Below are positions 1 through 4,770 of a stretch of DNA of 5,959 bases, one piece after another; the stretch's first letter is position 1; each line of letters opens with the position of its first letter. The notes under the pieces are model-generated. The model was not told where the DNA came from. It searched no databases and was given only the letters and a program-made list of their open reading frames with translations. Both the position numbers and the translations under genes were made by a program. The stretch is taken from positions 1 through 5,959 of the forward strand of contig JAHKLV010000114.1 in assembly GCA_020854925.1 (NCBI GenBank). Direction: 5' to 3'. The DNA comes from Candidatus Methanofastidiosia archaeon. GTDB taxonomy: Archaea; Methanobacteriota_B; Thermococci; Methanofastidiosales; NM3.

Positions 1-99
1 GTAGTGTTGTGCGATGACGAGGTGGCCGCTTGAGGAGATGGGAAGAAATTCAGTTAATCCCTGCAACACGCCCAGTATCACCGCATTAGCCACATCCAT
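1..99 (-). CDS. uppP: UppP/BacA-type polyprenyl-diphosphate phosphatase, N-terminal fragment
   Basis: Only the first 33 codons are present; the gene continues past base 1. The translation contains VLQGLTEFLPISSSGHL, which is the hallmark N-terminal motif of the BacA/UppP family (re-entrant loop with the conserved Gln-Gly-x-Thr-Glu and Ser-Ser-Ser-Gly-His). In bacteria this membrane enzyme dephosphorylates undecaprenyl diphosphate; in an archaeon the substrate would be a dolichol-type polyprenyl diphosphate released by glycan transfer (inference). The ATG at 99 is preferred because GGTGG (112-108) sits 8 bases upstream and because six residues before the ILG motif is normal for the family. An in-frame GTG at 111 overlaps that site and is less likely. 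It is divergent from the cysteine synthase gene, with 78 bases between the starts. Confidence 0.9.
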   Translation of the reverse strand, partial: MDVANAVILGVLQGLTEFLPISSSGHLVIAQHY

Positions 100-107
100 C
101 GTTTCTT

Positions 108-112
108 CCACC
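108..112 (-). promoter_or_regulatory. Shine-Dalgarno site for uppP
   Basis: GGTGG on the minus strand lies 8 bases before the ATG at 99. It decides the choice of ATG over the upstream in-frame GTG (111-109), which lies inside the site. Confidence 0.5.
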
Positions 113-141
113 AACAGTATTACCGTATCTGGTAGGAAAGC

Positions 142-150
142 ATTTAAAAA
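142..150. promoter_or_regulatory. TATA-like box in the uppP/cysM divergent spacer, possibly serving both directions
   Basis: ATTTAAAAA is preceded on the plus strand by purine-rich GGAAAGC, which resembles a BRE. Its centre is about 32 bases before the cysM ATG, so the transcript would have a leader of only a few bases. Read on the minus strand the same element is TTTTTAAAT, about 47 bases before the uppP ATG; that gives a leader of about 20 bases carrying the GGTGG site. I see no better TATA box for either gene in the spacer. Transcription start points are inferred from the usual archaeal TATA-to-start distance. Confidence 0.6.
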
Positions 151-177
151 CACTCCGACGAGTGTGTTTTTGATTGC

Positions 178-1149
178 ATGTTGTATGAATCCGCGCTGGA
201 CCTTATTGGAAACACCCCGCTTGTACGGGTGAACAACCTTGCCCCCGGTGGCGCCGTCACCCTTTACGCTAAGATAGAAAAGCTCAATCCGGGAGGCTCC
301 ATAAAGGACCGCATCTGCCGGTACATGATAGAGCGAGCGGAGCAGGAGGGTGCCCTTCGACCTGGCATGACCGTTATCGAGGCAACGAGTGGAAACACCG
401 GTATCGGCCTAGCGTGGATATGCGCGGTCAAAGGGTACAAATGCGTTCTTGTCATGCCCGATACCATGAGCGAGGAGAGGAGGAAGATCCTTCTCATCTT
501 CGGTGCCAAGGTCGTCCTATCTGATGGCGAGAAGGGGATGAACGGCGCACAGGACGTCGCCGAAACGCTTGTCCGCGAGCATCCCGGGCGTTTTTTCATG
601 CCAAATCAATTCATGAACGAGTACAACATCTTGTCCCATTATGAGACAACGGCACGTGAGATATGGGACGACACCCGGGGGACGGTGACACATCTTGTTG
701 CCGGCATAGGGACCACAGGCACGCTCATGGGCACGTCCCGCTATCTCAAGGAATGGAATCCATCCGTTTCCGTGGTGGCAGTAGAGCCGCTTGCCGAGAC
801 CCCCATTCCCGGGCTCAAGAATCTTTCTACCTCCTACGTTCCTGGCATCTTCGATGCCTCACGTATCGACCGTACCATTTCCGTATCCCTGCGCCAGGCA
901 GAGGACACGGCACGGCTTTTCGCCCTCCGCGAGGGTCTCTTTTGCGGTCCGAGCTCGGGAGCCATTCTTTACGGCGCGCTTGAACTGGCTCGTTCACTCG
1001 ACGAGGGCGTCGTCGTCGCCGTCTTGCCCGATGGGGGGGAGAAATACCTGAGCACCACCCTGTGCAACATGGAAGAGTGTCTTGCCTGCATCGAGCGGTA
1101 CCAGATATCCTGTTCGCTTGCCGACGACTACCTGCGGGATTCCCCCTAG
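178..1149 (+). CDS. cysM: Cysteine synthase, CysM/O-phosphoserine sulfhydrylase-like (PLP fold type II)
   Basis: This 323-residue cytosolic enzyme should make L-cysteine by beta-replacement on an activated serine. Visible family features in order: IGNTPLVR (10-17); the PLP lysine K43 in NPGGSIKDR; the substrate loop TSGNTG (70-75); the PLP-phosphate loop GIGTTGT (176-182); GPSSGA (257-262), whose serine contacts the pyridine nitrogen; and PDGGEKYLST near the end. The stretch around 208-226 (IPGLKNL...VPGIFD) resembles the CysM type that uses O-phosphoserine rather than the CysK type, so O-phosphoserine is a plausible substrate in an archaeon (inference). The C-terminal tail is unusual in carrying four cysteines (296, 301, 304, 312). 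No other in-frame start lies nearby, and the N-terminus has normal family length. A TATA-like box at 142-150 suggests a nearly leaderless mRNA. The DUF368 gene follows 29 bases downstream, probably co-transcribed. Confidence 0.9.
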   Translation: MLYESALDLIGNTPLVRVNNLAPGGAVTLYAKIEKLNPGGSIKDRICRYMIERAEQEGALRPGMTVIEATSGNTGIGLAWICAVKGYKCVLVMPDTMSEERRKILLIFGAKVVLSDGEKGMNGAQDVAETLVREHPGRFFMPNQFMNEYNILSHYETTAREIWDDTRGTVTHLVAGIGTTGTLMGTSRYLKEWNPSVSVVAVEPLAETPIPGLKNLSTSYVPGIFDASRIDRTISVSLRQAEDTARLFALREGLFCGPSSGAILYGALELARSLDEGVVVAVLPDGGEKYLSTTLCNMEECLACIERYQISCSLADDYLRDSP

Positions 1150-1163
1150 GCGCAAATCTCTTT

Positions 1164-1170
1164 AAGGTGA
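1164..1170 (+). promoter_or_regulatory. Shine-Dalgarno site for the DUF368 gene
   Basis: AAGGTGA matches the archaeal anti-Shine-Dalgarno well and ends 8 bases before the ATG at 1179. This selects 1179 over the ATG at 1188 and over longer in-frame readings that would begin inside cysM. Confidence 0.7.
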
Positions 1171-1178
1171 CCGGGGGT

Positions 1179-2009
1179 ATGAGGGGTATGGCACACCGTT
1201 GGGAACTCTCACCAGTCCTTCTTGCCAAGGGTGCCGTCATCGGGGTGGCTAACATCATCCCCGGTGTCTCCGGGGGCACCATAGCCGTGGTCCTCGGTCT
1301 GTATGACCGGCTCGTGGAATCCATCAGCTCACTCACGCGACCTTCGCGTGCATCACTTGCGACACATCTTCCCTTTCTCGCCCAGCTCACCTTCGGGGCG
1401 CTCTGTTCCATTATCTTGCTCTCCACGGTCATGGACTACCTCTACACCGAGCACATGCATCCTACGGTCTTCTTTTTCATGGGGCTTATCATAGGAAGTG
1501 TTCCCACCATCATACGGCAGCATACCGACATGCGTCCCTCTGCTTCAAATATAGCCCTCCTCGCCGTGGGTGCCCTAGCCATTCTTTCGCTTTCGCTCGT
1601 CAACGCCGATATTGCCGAAAGCGAGACCGGTTCGTCCAATGGGGATGTGGCGCTTCTCTTTGTGGCTGGGATGGCGGGGGCGGCAGCCATGATCGTACCC
1701 GGATTCTCCGGTTCCTTCATGCTGGTGGCGCTCGGCGTGTACTGGCACCTCCTTGAAGCGGTACGGGGGGGTGACATGCTCACGCTCATTCCCGCCATTG
1801 CAGGGGGGCTTGTCGGCATCATCGTTGTGTCTCGCGGCCTGGAGGTCCTCCTCCACCGCTATCCCGCCCAGTTTTACTATTGCATCCTGGGCCTTATCAT
1901 CGCCTCACTCTATGAGATTTATCCCGGCATACCGACAGGGACGGTCCTGGTGGCAAGCATTGCCACGCTCCTTGCCGGCGTCGCCGTGTCTTTGTCCCTT
2001 TCCGGATAG
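1179..2009 (+). CDS. popT: DUF368 (PopT-type) polyprenyl-phosphate translocase
   Basis: The product is a 276-residue integral membrane protein with roughly eight hydrophobic segments. It shows the two signature half-repeats of DUF368: NIIPGVSGGTIAVVLGLY (25-42) and MIVPGFSGSFMLVALGVY (171-188). In each, a PG[VF]SG turn would sit in an inverted re-entrant loop. Bacterial DUF368 proteins have been shown to move undecaprenyl phosphate back across the membrane so the carrier can be reused; in an archaeon the cargo would be a dolichyl-type phosphate (inference). The reading frame stays open back to 1062, inside cysM, but the ATG at 1179 has an ideal Shine-Dalgarno site and gives a short cytoplasmic N-terminus before the first conserved segment. 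It lies 29 bases after cysM with no clear promoter of its own, so the two are probably one operon. A UppP homologue, acting in the same recycling pathway, lies upstream on the other strand. Confidence 0.88.
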   Translation: MRGMAHRWELSPVLLAKGAVIGVANIIPGVSGGTIAVVLGLYDRLVESISSLTRPSRASLATHLPFLAQLTFGALCSIILLSTVMDYLYTEHMHPTVFFFMGLIIGSVPTIIRQHTDMRPSASNIALLAVGALAILSLSLVNADIAESETGSSNGDVALLFVAGMAGAAAMIVPGFSGSFMLVALGVYWHLLEAVRGGDMLTLIPAIAGGLVGIIVVSRGLEVLLHRYPAQFYYCILGLIIASLYEIYPGIPTGTVLVASIATLLAGVAVSLSLSG

Positions 2010-2010
2010 G

Positions 2011-2019
2011 TTTTTATAG
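2011..2019 (+). promoter_or_regulatory. TATA box for the RaSEA gene
   Basis: TTTTTATAG fills the 30-base gap after the DUF368 stop. Its centre is about 25 bases before the ATG at 2040, which would place transcription initiation at or next to the start codon, giving a leaderless mRNA. No Shine-Dalgarno sequence precedes the ATG, in agreement with this. Confidence 0.75.
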
Positions 2020-2039
2020 CCCGCTCCGCTTGGTACATC

Positions 2040-2936
2040 ATGGCTTCATGGACCAACGAGGAACGATTCGGTGACCGCATCGGTACGGCACGCTCTATCG
2101 TGCTCGATACGTCGGGGTGCAGCTACGACCGCTGTTACATGTGTTCGTACAAGCGTACGTGCCCTGACACGACACCTGCCTCCATCGTGTCCGACCTTGA
2201 GGCAGCCCTTGACGGCCAGGCTCAGAAGCTTAAGATTTTCACGTCAGGGAGCTTTTTTGACAAGGCAGAGCTTTCATGTGCCCAACAGGAACAAATAGCC
2301 CGTATTGTAACCTCTCACGGGTTCGAGGAGCTGACCGTGGAATCGCGCCCCGAGTTCATTACCCGGGAAACGCTGGCACCGTTTCTTTCAGCCCTCGGCG
2401 ATACGCGCCTTGAAGTGGCGATGGGTCTTGAGTCGGCCAACGATGACGTCCTTCGTTACTGCATCAACAAGGGCTTCACGTTCTCCTCCTTCGAGAAGAA
2501 GGCGCGCTATCTGCGTGAGAACGGCTGCCTGGTCAAGGCATACCTTCTTCTCAAACCACCGTTTCTCACCGAATACGAGGCGATGCTTGATGTTCTTGAC
2601 AGTGCGAAGGCGGCAGCACCCCTTTCTGACACCATTTCCATCAATCCGGTCTCCATACACAAGGACACGGTGGTGGAGCAGCTCTGGAAGCGAGGCGGGT
2701 ACCGCCCACCGTATCTTTGGACACTCGTGGCGTGCCTTAACACCCTTTCGGGCCTTGGGCCCTATATCCTGTCACACCCCGTAGCGGGGGGCAAGGCGCG
2801 TGGCATCCACAACTGTGGGGCCTGCGACGGAGACATCCTGAAAAAAATCGAAGCGTATAATCTTCACGAGACCCCCATAGAGCATTCGTGCGCCTGCAGG
2901 GAAGAATGGGAACACGCGCTCAATGAGTCGTTCTGA
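2040..2936 (+). CDS. raSEA: Archaeosine biosynthesis radical SAM protein RaSEA
   Basis: The 298-residue product is a radical SAM enzyme. RaSEA acts with ArcS on tRNA position 15: ArcS attaches lysine to preQ0, and RaSEA cleaves the adduct to leave the formamidine of archaeosine. The cluster-binding cysteines are C27, C32 and C35 (GCSYDRCYMCSY, spacing C-x4-C-x2-C), a variant of the usual C-x3-C-x2-C. Further family landmarks are FTSGSFFD (67-74), ESRPEFI (101-107), GLESANDDVLR (129-139), INKGFTF (142-148), VKAYLLLKPPFL (165-176) and SINPVSIHK (200-208). The C-terminus has C259-x2-C262 and C284-x-C286, a likely metal site. The protein looks somewhat shorter than most family members, mainly before the first cysteine. 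It has its own promoter, separate from the DUF368 gene. No arcS or other archaeosine gene is in the window. Its stop lies one base from that of the convergent VOC gene. Confidence 0.9.
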   Translation: MASWTNEERFGDRIGTARSIVLDTSGCSYDRCYMCSYKRTCPDTTPASIVSDLEAALDGQAQKLKIFTSGSFFDKAELSCAQQEQIARIVTSHGFEELTVESRPEFITRETLAPFLSALGDTRLEVAMGLESANDDVLRYCINKGFTFSSFEKKARYLRENGCLVKAYLLLKPPFLTEYEAMLDVLDSAKAAAPLSDTISINPVSIHKDTVVEQLWKRGGYRPPYLWTLVACLNTLSGLGPYILSHPVAGGKARGIHNCGACDGDILKKIEAYNLHETPIEHSCACREEWEHALNESF

Positions 2937-2937
2937 G

Positions 2938-3381
2938 CTATTCTGAATAAAGCCCTTTGCGGGCGTTGTACAGTTCGATGGTGTAGCCGTCTGGGTCCCT
3001 GAGATAGAAGAATCGCTTGCCCGATATTTTGGGGTGGGGATGGTCGAGTGTCAGGGGGGCAGAAATAGTCGGTATCCCCTCACGGACGGCGTAGGCGTAT
3101 GCCGCATCGACATCGTCGATGGCAAAGGCAAGGTGGCAGAAGGTCGGTACCGCGTCGACAAAGCCGTTGTGGAACGAGGCGAGTTCGATGTTGACCCCCG
3201 TCTGCCGGTCGGTGAGGACGGCAAAGGTGACGTCGAATCCTGGAATGCCGCTCACGGTCTCGAACTGGGGTCCCGAAATATCATGTTCAAATGCTACTTC
3301 AAGCCCGAGGAGCGACTGATAAAACTTCTTTGAGCGCTCAAGGTCCTCCACACGCAGCGCAATGTGATTCAAGACGGCCAT
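2938..3381 (-). CDS. VOC superfamily protein (glyoxalase/dioxygenase fold), metal ligands intact
   Basis: The 147-residue product is a single-chain VOC protein made of two beta-alpha-beta-beta-beta modules. The first module begins NHIALRVEDLERSKKFY (5-21) and the second CHLAFAIDDVDAAYAYA (82-98). The four usual metal ligands are all in place: H6, E66 (NIELASF), H83 and E136 (YTIELYN). The C-terminal signature FYLRDPDGYTIELY (125-138) is typical of lactoylglutathione-lyase-like proteins. It probably binds a divalent metal and acts on a small molecule, but the substrate cannot be read from the sequence; many glyoxalase-like VOC proteins are wrongly called glyoxalase I. It starts 6 bases after the stop of the small zinc-finger gene and is surely translated from the same mRNA. 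GGAG (3394-3391), inside the end of that gene, serves as Shine-Dalgarno site 9 bases before the ATG. Confidence 0.88.
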   Translation of the reverse strand: MAVLNHIALRVEDLERSKKFYQSLLGLEVAFEHDISGPQFETVSGIPGFDVTFAVLTDRQTGVNIELASFHNGFVDAVPTFCHLAFAIDDVDAAYAYAVREGIPTISAPLTLDHPHPKISGKRFFYLRDPDGYTIELYNARKGLYSE

Positions 3382-3387
3382 GGCAAC

Positions 3388-3558
3388 CTACTCCACAAGC
3401 TTTCGCTCTTTGAGGAAGGATACAAAACAGTTCTTGCAGCAGAAGTATTTTCGTGCGAGCTGCTTGGGGGCCCTCCAGTACTCAAGAACGATCCTCGTCT
3501 TGTCGTGCGTCTGAAACGCCCTCTTGCAATAGCTGCATTCCTTGGTTTTGGCTTCCAT
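3388..3558 (-). CDS. Small zinc-finger-like protein, 56 residues, TRASH-like cysteine pattern
   Basis: A short minus-strand gene begins at the ATG at 3558 and ends at TAG 3390-3388. The product has C8-x2-C11 (ECSYCKRAF) and C40-x3-C44 with an extra C41 (YFCCKNCFVSF), separated by 28 residues. This C-x2-C...C-x3-C arrangement with aromatic flanks looks like a TRASH/MYM-type treble-clef zinc finger, although the central segment (18-38, rich in K and R, with EYWRAPKQLARK) matches nothing I know. The protein is basic, so nucleic-acid binding or metal sensing are both possible; neither is shown. A strong TATA box at 3590-3581 fits a leaderless start at this ATG. The downstream VOC gene follows after 6 bases. 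Support for a real gene: a well-placed promoter, a coherent cysteine pattern, tight coupling to the next gene, and no competing gene on the other strand. Confidence 0.8.
   Translation of the reverse strand: MEAKTKECSYCKRAFQTHDKTRIVLEYWRAPKQLARKYFCCKNCFVSFLKERKLVE
3391..3394 (-). promoter_or_regulatory. Shine-Dalgarno site for the VOC gene, inside the upstream gene
   Basis: GGAG on the minus strand lies in the last codons of the zinc-finger gene, 9 bases before the VOC ATG. It suggests coupled translation of the two genes. Confidence 0.4.
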
Positions 3559-3580
3559 GCACGATTACTCCCCAGCCCTG

Positions 3581-3590
3581 TTTTATATAC
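3581..3590 (-). promoter_or_regulatory. TATA box for the zinc-finger/VOC operon
   Basis: Read on the minus strand the element is GTATATAAAA, preceded by a run of A. It is one of the best archaeal TATA boxes in the window. Its centre is about 28 bases before the ATG at 3558, predicting a transcript that starts at or within a few bases of the start codon. Confidence 0.8.
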
Positions 3591-3618
3591 TTTTTTGTGG
3601 CAGCCGCCCTATAAGAAA

Positions 3619-3628
3619 GATATTTATG
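3619..3628 (+). promoter_or_regulatory. TATA-like box for the ybjQ/NfeD-like operon
   Basis: GATATTTATG has its centre about 35 bases before the ATG at 3659. The expected start point near 3650 would leave a leader of about 9 bases beginning at GGTGA. A second AT-rich stretch, CTATAAGAAA (3609-3618), just upstream is a weaker alternative. This box and the opposing one at 3581-3590 are separate, unlike the arrangement in the other two divergent spacers. Confidence 0.55.
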
Positions 3629-3649
3629 CGCTTACCTCCTCGTAAGCAT

Positions 3650-3654
3650 GGTGA
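3650..3654 (+). promoter_or_regulatory. Shine-Dalgarno site for ybjQ
   Basis: GGTGA stands 4 bases before the ATG at 3659, close but usable. It supports 3659 rather than longer in-frame readings reaching back to 3542, which would run through both promoters of the spacer. Confidence 0.5.
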
Positions 3655-3658
3655 ACAC

Positions 3659-3970
3659 ATGATAATCACTACCGCTAATGACATACCCGGACAGACCGTC
3701 ACTGAAGTCCTGGGGATAGTGAAAGGAAATACCATCCGAGCCAAGCATATCGGCAAGGACATCGTGGCAGGGTTGCGTAATCTCGTGGGTGGCGAGCTTA
3801 AAGAGTATACCGAGATGATAACGGAAGCCAGGGAAGAGGCCATGGCGCGCATGGAGCGTGAGGCAACAGCTATGGGAGCTGACGCCATCGTCGGCGTGCG
3901 TATCACCACGTCGCAGGTCGCGACCGGTGCAGCCGAAATTCTCGCCTATGGCACAGCCGTCAAGCTGTAG
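3659..3970 (+). CDS. ybjQ: YbjQ/UPF0145 family protein
   Basis: This 103-residue soluble protein matches the whole length of the YbjQ/UPF0145 (DUF74) family. It opens MIITTANDIPG, continues with VLGIVKGNTIRAKHIGKDIVA (17-37) and LVGGELKEYTEM (42-53), then a long charged helix (54-71, EAREEAMARMEREATAMG), GADAIVGVR (71-79), and ends with the typical YGTAVKL strand. Members form a small alpha/beta fold that assembles as pentamers and have been suggested to bind metal, but no function is established. There are no cysteines or histidine clusters beyond H30. An NfeD-like membrane protein starts 8 bases downstream, so the two are almost certainly co-transcribed. That raises the possibility of a membrane-associated role (inference only). 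Confidence 0.88.
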   Translation: MIITTANDIPGQTVTEVLGIVKGNTIRAKHIGKDIVAGLRNLVGGELKEYTEMITEAREEAMARMEREATAMGADAIVGVRITTSQVATGAAEILAYGTAVKL

Positions 3971-3978
3971 GGACTCAC

Positions 3979-4200
3979 ATGGATCCCCTTGTCATCCGCT
4001 GGCTCCTTCTTGCCGCCATCTTCATCGGTGCCGAGATGGTTATCAGGACCTACTACCTGTTCGGATTCGCCACCGGGGGCTTAGCCGGCGCCGTGAGTGC
4101 CAGCCTCGCCTTTCCGTTCTGGGGCCAGTGGATAATCTTTATCTTTGTCGCGCTGACCTTTGTCATTTTCACGCGTATTATCAAGCGCTCATTTGCCTAG
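3979..4200 (+). CDS. Short NfeD-like membrane protein lacking the OB domain
   Basis: The 73-residue product is almost entirely hydrophobic, with three predicted membrane segments at about 5-22, 25-45 and 50-66 and a positively charged cytoplasmic tail (RIIKR, 66-70). The order RWLLLAAIFIGAEM...YLFGFATGGLAGAVSA resembles the membrane region of NfeD-type proteins, including the glutamate at the end of the first helix (E19) and the small-residue-rich second helix. Full NfeD proteins carry a C-terminal OB-fold domain and pair with stomatin-like (SPFH) partners; here the reading frame ends right after the membrane part, and no SPFH gene is visible. It may be a natural short form. The ATG lies 8 bases after the ybjQ stop. 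Its last 12 bases overlap the 3' end of the convergent carbonic anhydrase gene. Family assignment is moderate; existence as a gene is well supported by position and composition. Confidence 0.7.
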   Translation: MDPLVIRWLLLAAIFIGAEMVIRTYYLFGFATGGLAGAVSASLAFPFWGQWIIFIFVALTFVIFTRIIKRSFA

Positions 4201-4740
4201 TGCCTTGTTTCCCTCGGCAAGCGCGCAATTGACCTCAATGACCTCATCATTGAATCCTGCAAGCCCCTCGGGTACGGGCGGGAGTGCATCGGCATCCTCT
4301 TGGCATTGTACCACGGTACCGGGAGCGACAAAGCGCCTGTCACCCACCGTAACGCCGAGTACTGTGGCATTGTGGGATACAAAGGCCTTGTTGCCTATCC
4401 GTGATGAGGCAACGACCGTGCCGAATCCGATAAATGCTTCATCCCCTATGATGGCGGGGCCGTGTATGATGGCACCATGGGCCATGGATACCTTTTTTCC
4501 TATGATGACTTCGCCTCCCTTGAGGCAATGGATGACCACATTGTCTTGGACATTTGACTCATCACCGATGATGATGCGCTCGCCCTCATCCGACCTGATG
4601 CTCGCACCCGGGGCAACATTGACATGCTTACCGATGGTGGCGTTGCCGATTATCGACGCCGTATCAGCGACGGCGCAGGAAGCGTCGACGACCGGCGACG
4701 ACATTGCTTTCCATGACGTTTTTGGATTCTTGCCAATCAT
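4189..4740 (-). CDS. Gamma-class carbonic anhydrase (CamH-like), left-handed beta-helix
   Basis: The 183-residue product has the hexapeptide repeats of a left-handed parallel beta-helix (for example IIGNATIGKHVNVAPGASI, 30-48). The three zinc-ligand histidines are in place: H71 (NVVIH), H88 and H93 (MAHGAIIHG). Their 17- and 5-residue spacing matches the short CamH type. Other active-site residues known from Methanosarcina Cam are also found at a constant offset of ten: R49, D51, N63, Q65 and H71. The long acidic loop that holds the proton-shuttle glutamate in Cam is missing, as in CamH. Expected activity is reversible CO2 hydration, but many such proteins have weak or untested activity, and an acyltransferase-fold homologue cannot be fully excluded. 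A TATA-like box lies at 4771-4779, and GGTG (4749-4746) is a possible Shine-Dalgarno site 5 bases before the ATG. It shares its promoter spacer with the divergent membrane protein gene. Confidence 0.88.
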   Translation of the reverse strand: MIGKNPKTSWKAMSSPVVDASCAVADTASIIGNATIGKHVNVAPGASIRSDEGERIIIGDESNVQDNVVIHCLKGGEVIIGKKVSMAHGAIIHGPAIIGDEAFIGFGTVVASSRIGNKAFVSHNATVLGVTVGDRRFVAPGTVVQCQEDADALPPVPEGLAGFNDEVIEVNCALAEGNKALGK

Positions 4741-4770
4741 GATAACACCACTCGAACGACGAGGGAGGAT

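Noticed and set aside
14..232. Plus-strand frame of 72 codons at the left edge
   Set aside because: It is the antisense shadow of the uppP fragment and runs across the promoter into cysM. The minus-strand frame carries an unmistakable BacA/UppP motif.
1062..1178. Longer N-terminus for the DUF368 protein starting inside cysM
   Set aside because: The extra 39 residues are the out-of-frame reading of the cysM C-terminus, and the ATG at 1179 has an ideal ribosome site.
827..1432. Long minus-strand frame of 201 codons across cysM and the DUF368 gene
   Set aside because: The translation is rich in Arg and Pro with no family resemblance, and it lies antisense to two well-supported genes. Long antisense frames are expected at this GC content.
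3364..3645. Plus-strand frame of 93 codons over the zinc-finger gene
   Set aside because: It is antisense to the small gene and passes through its promoter, with no coherent protein features.
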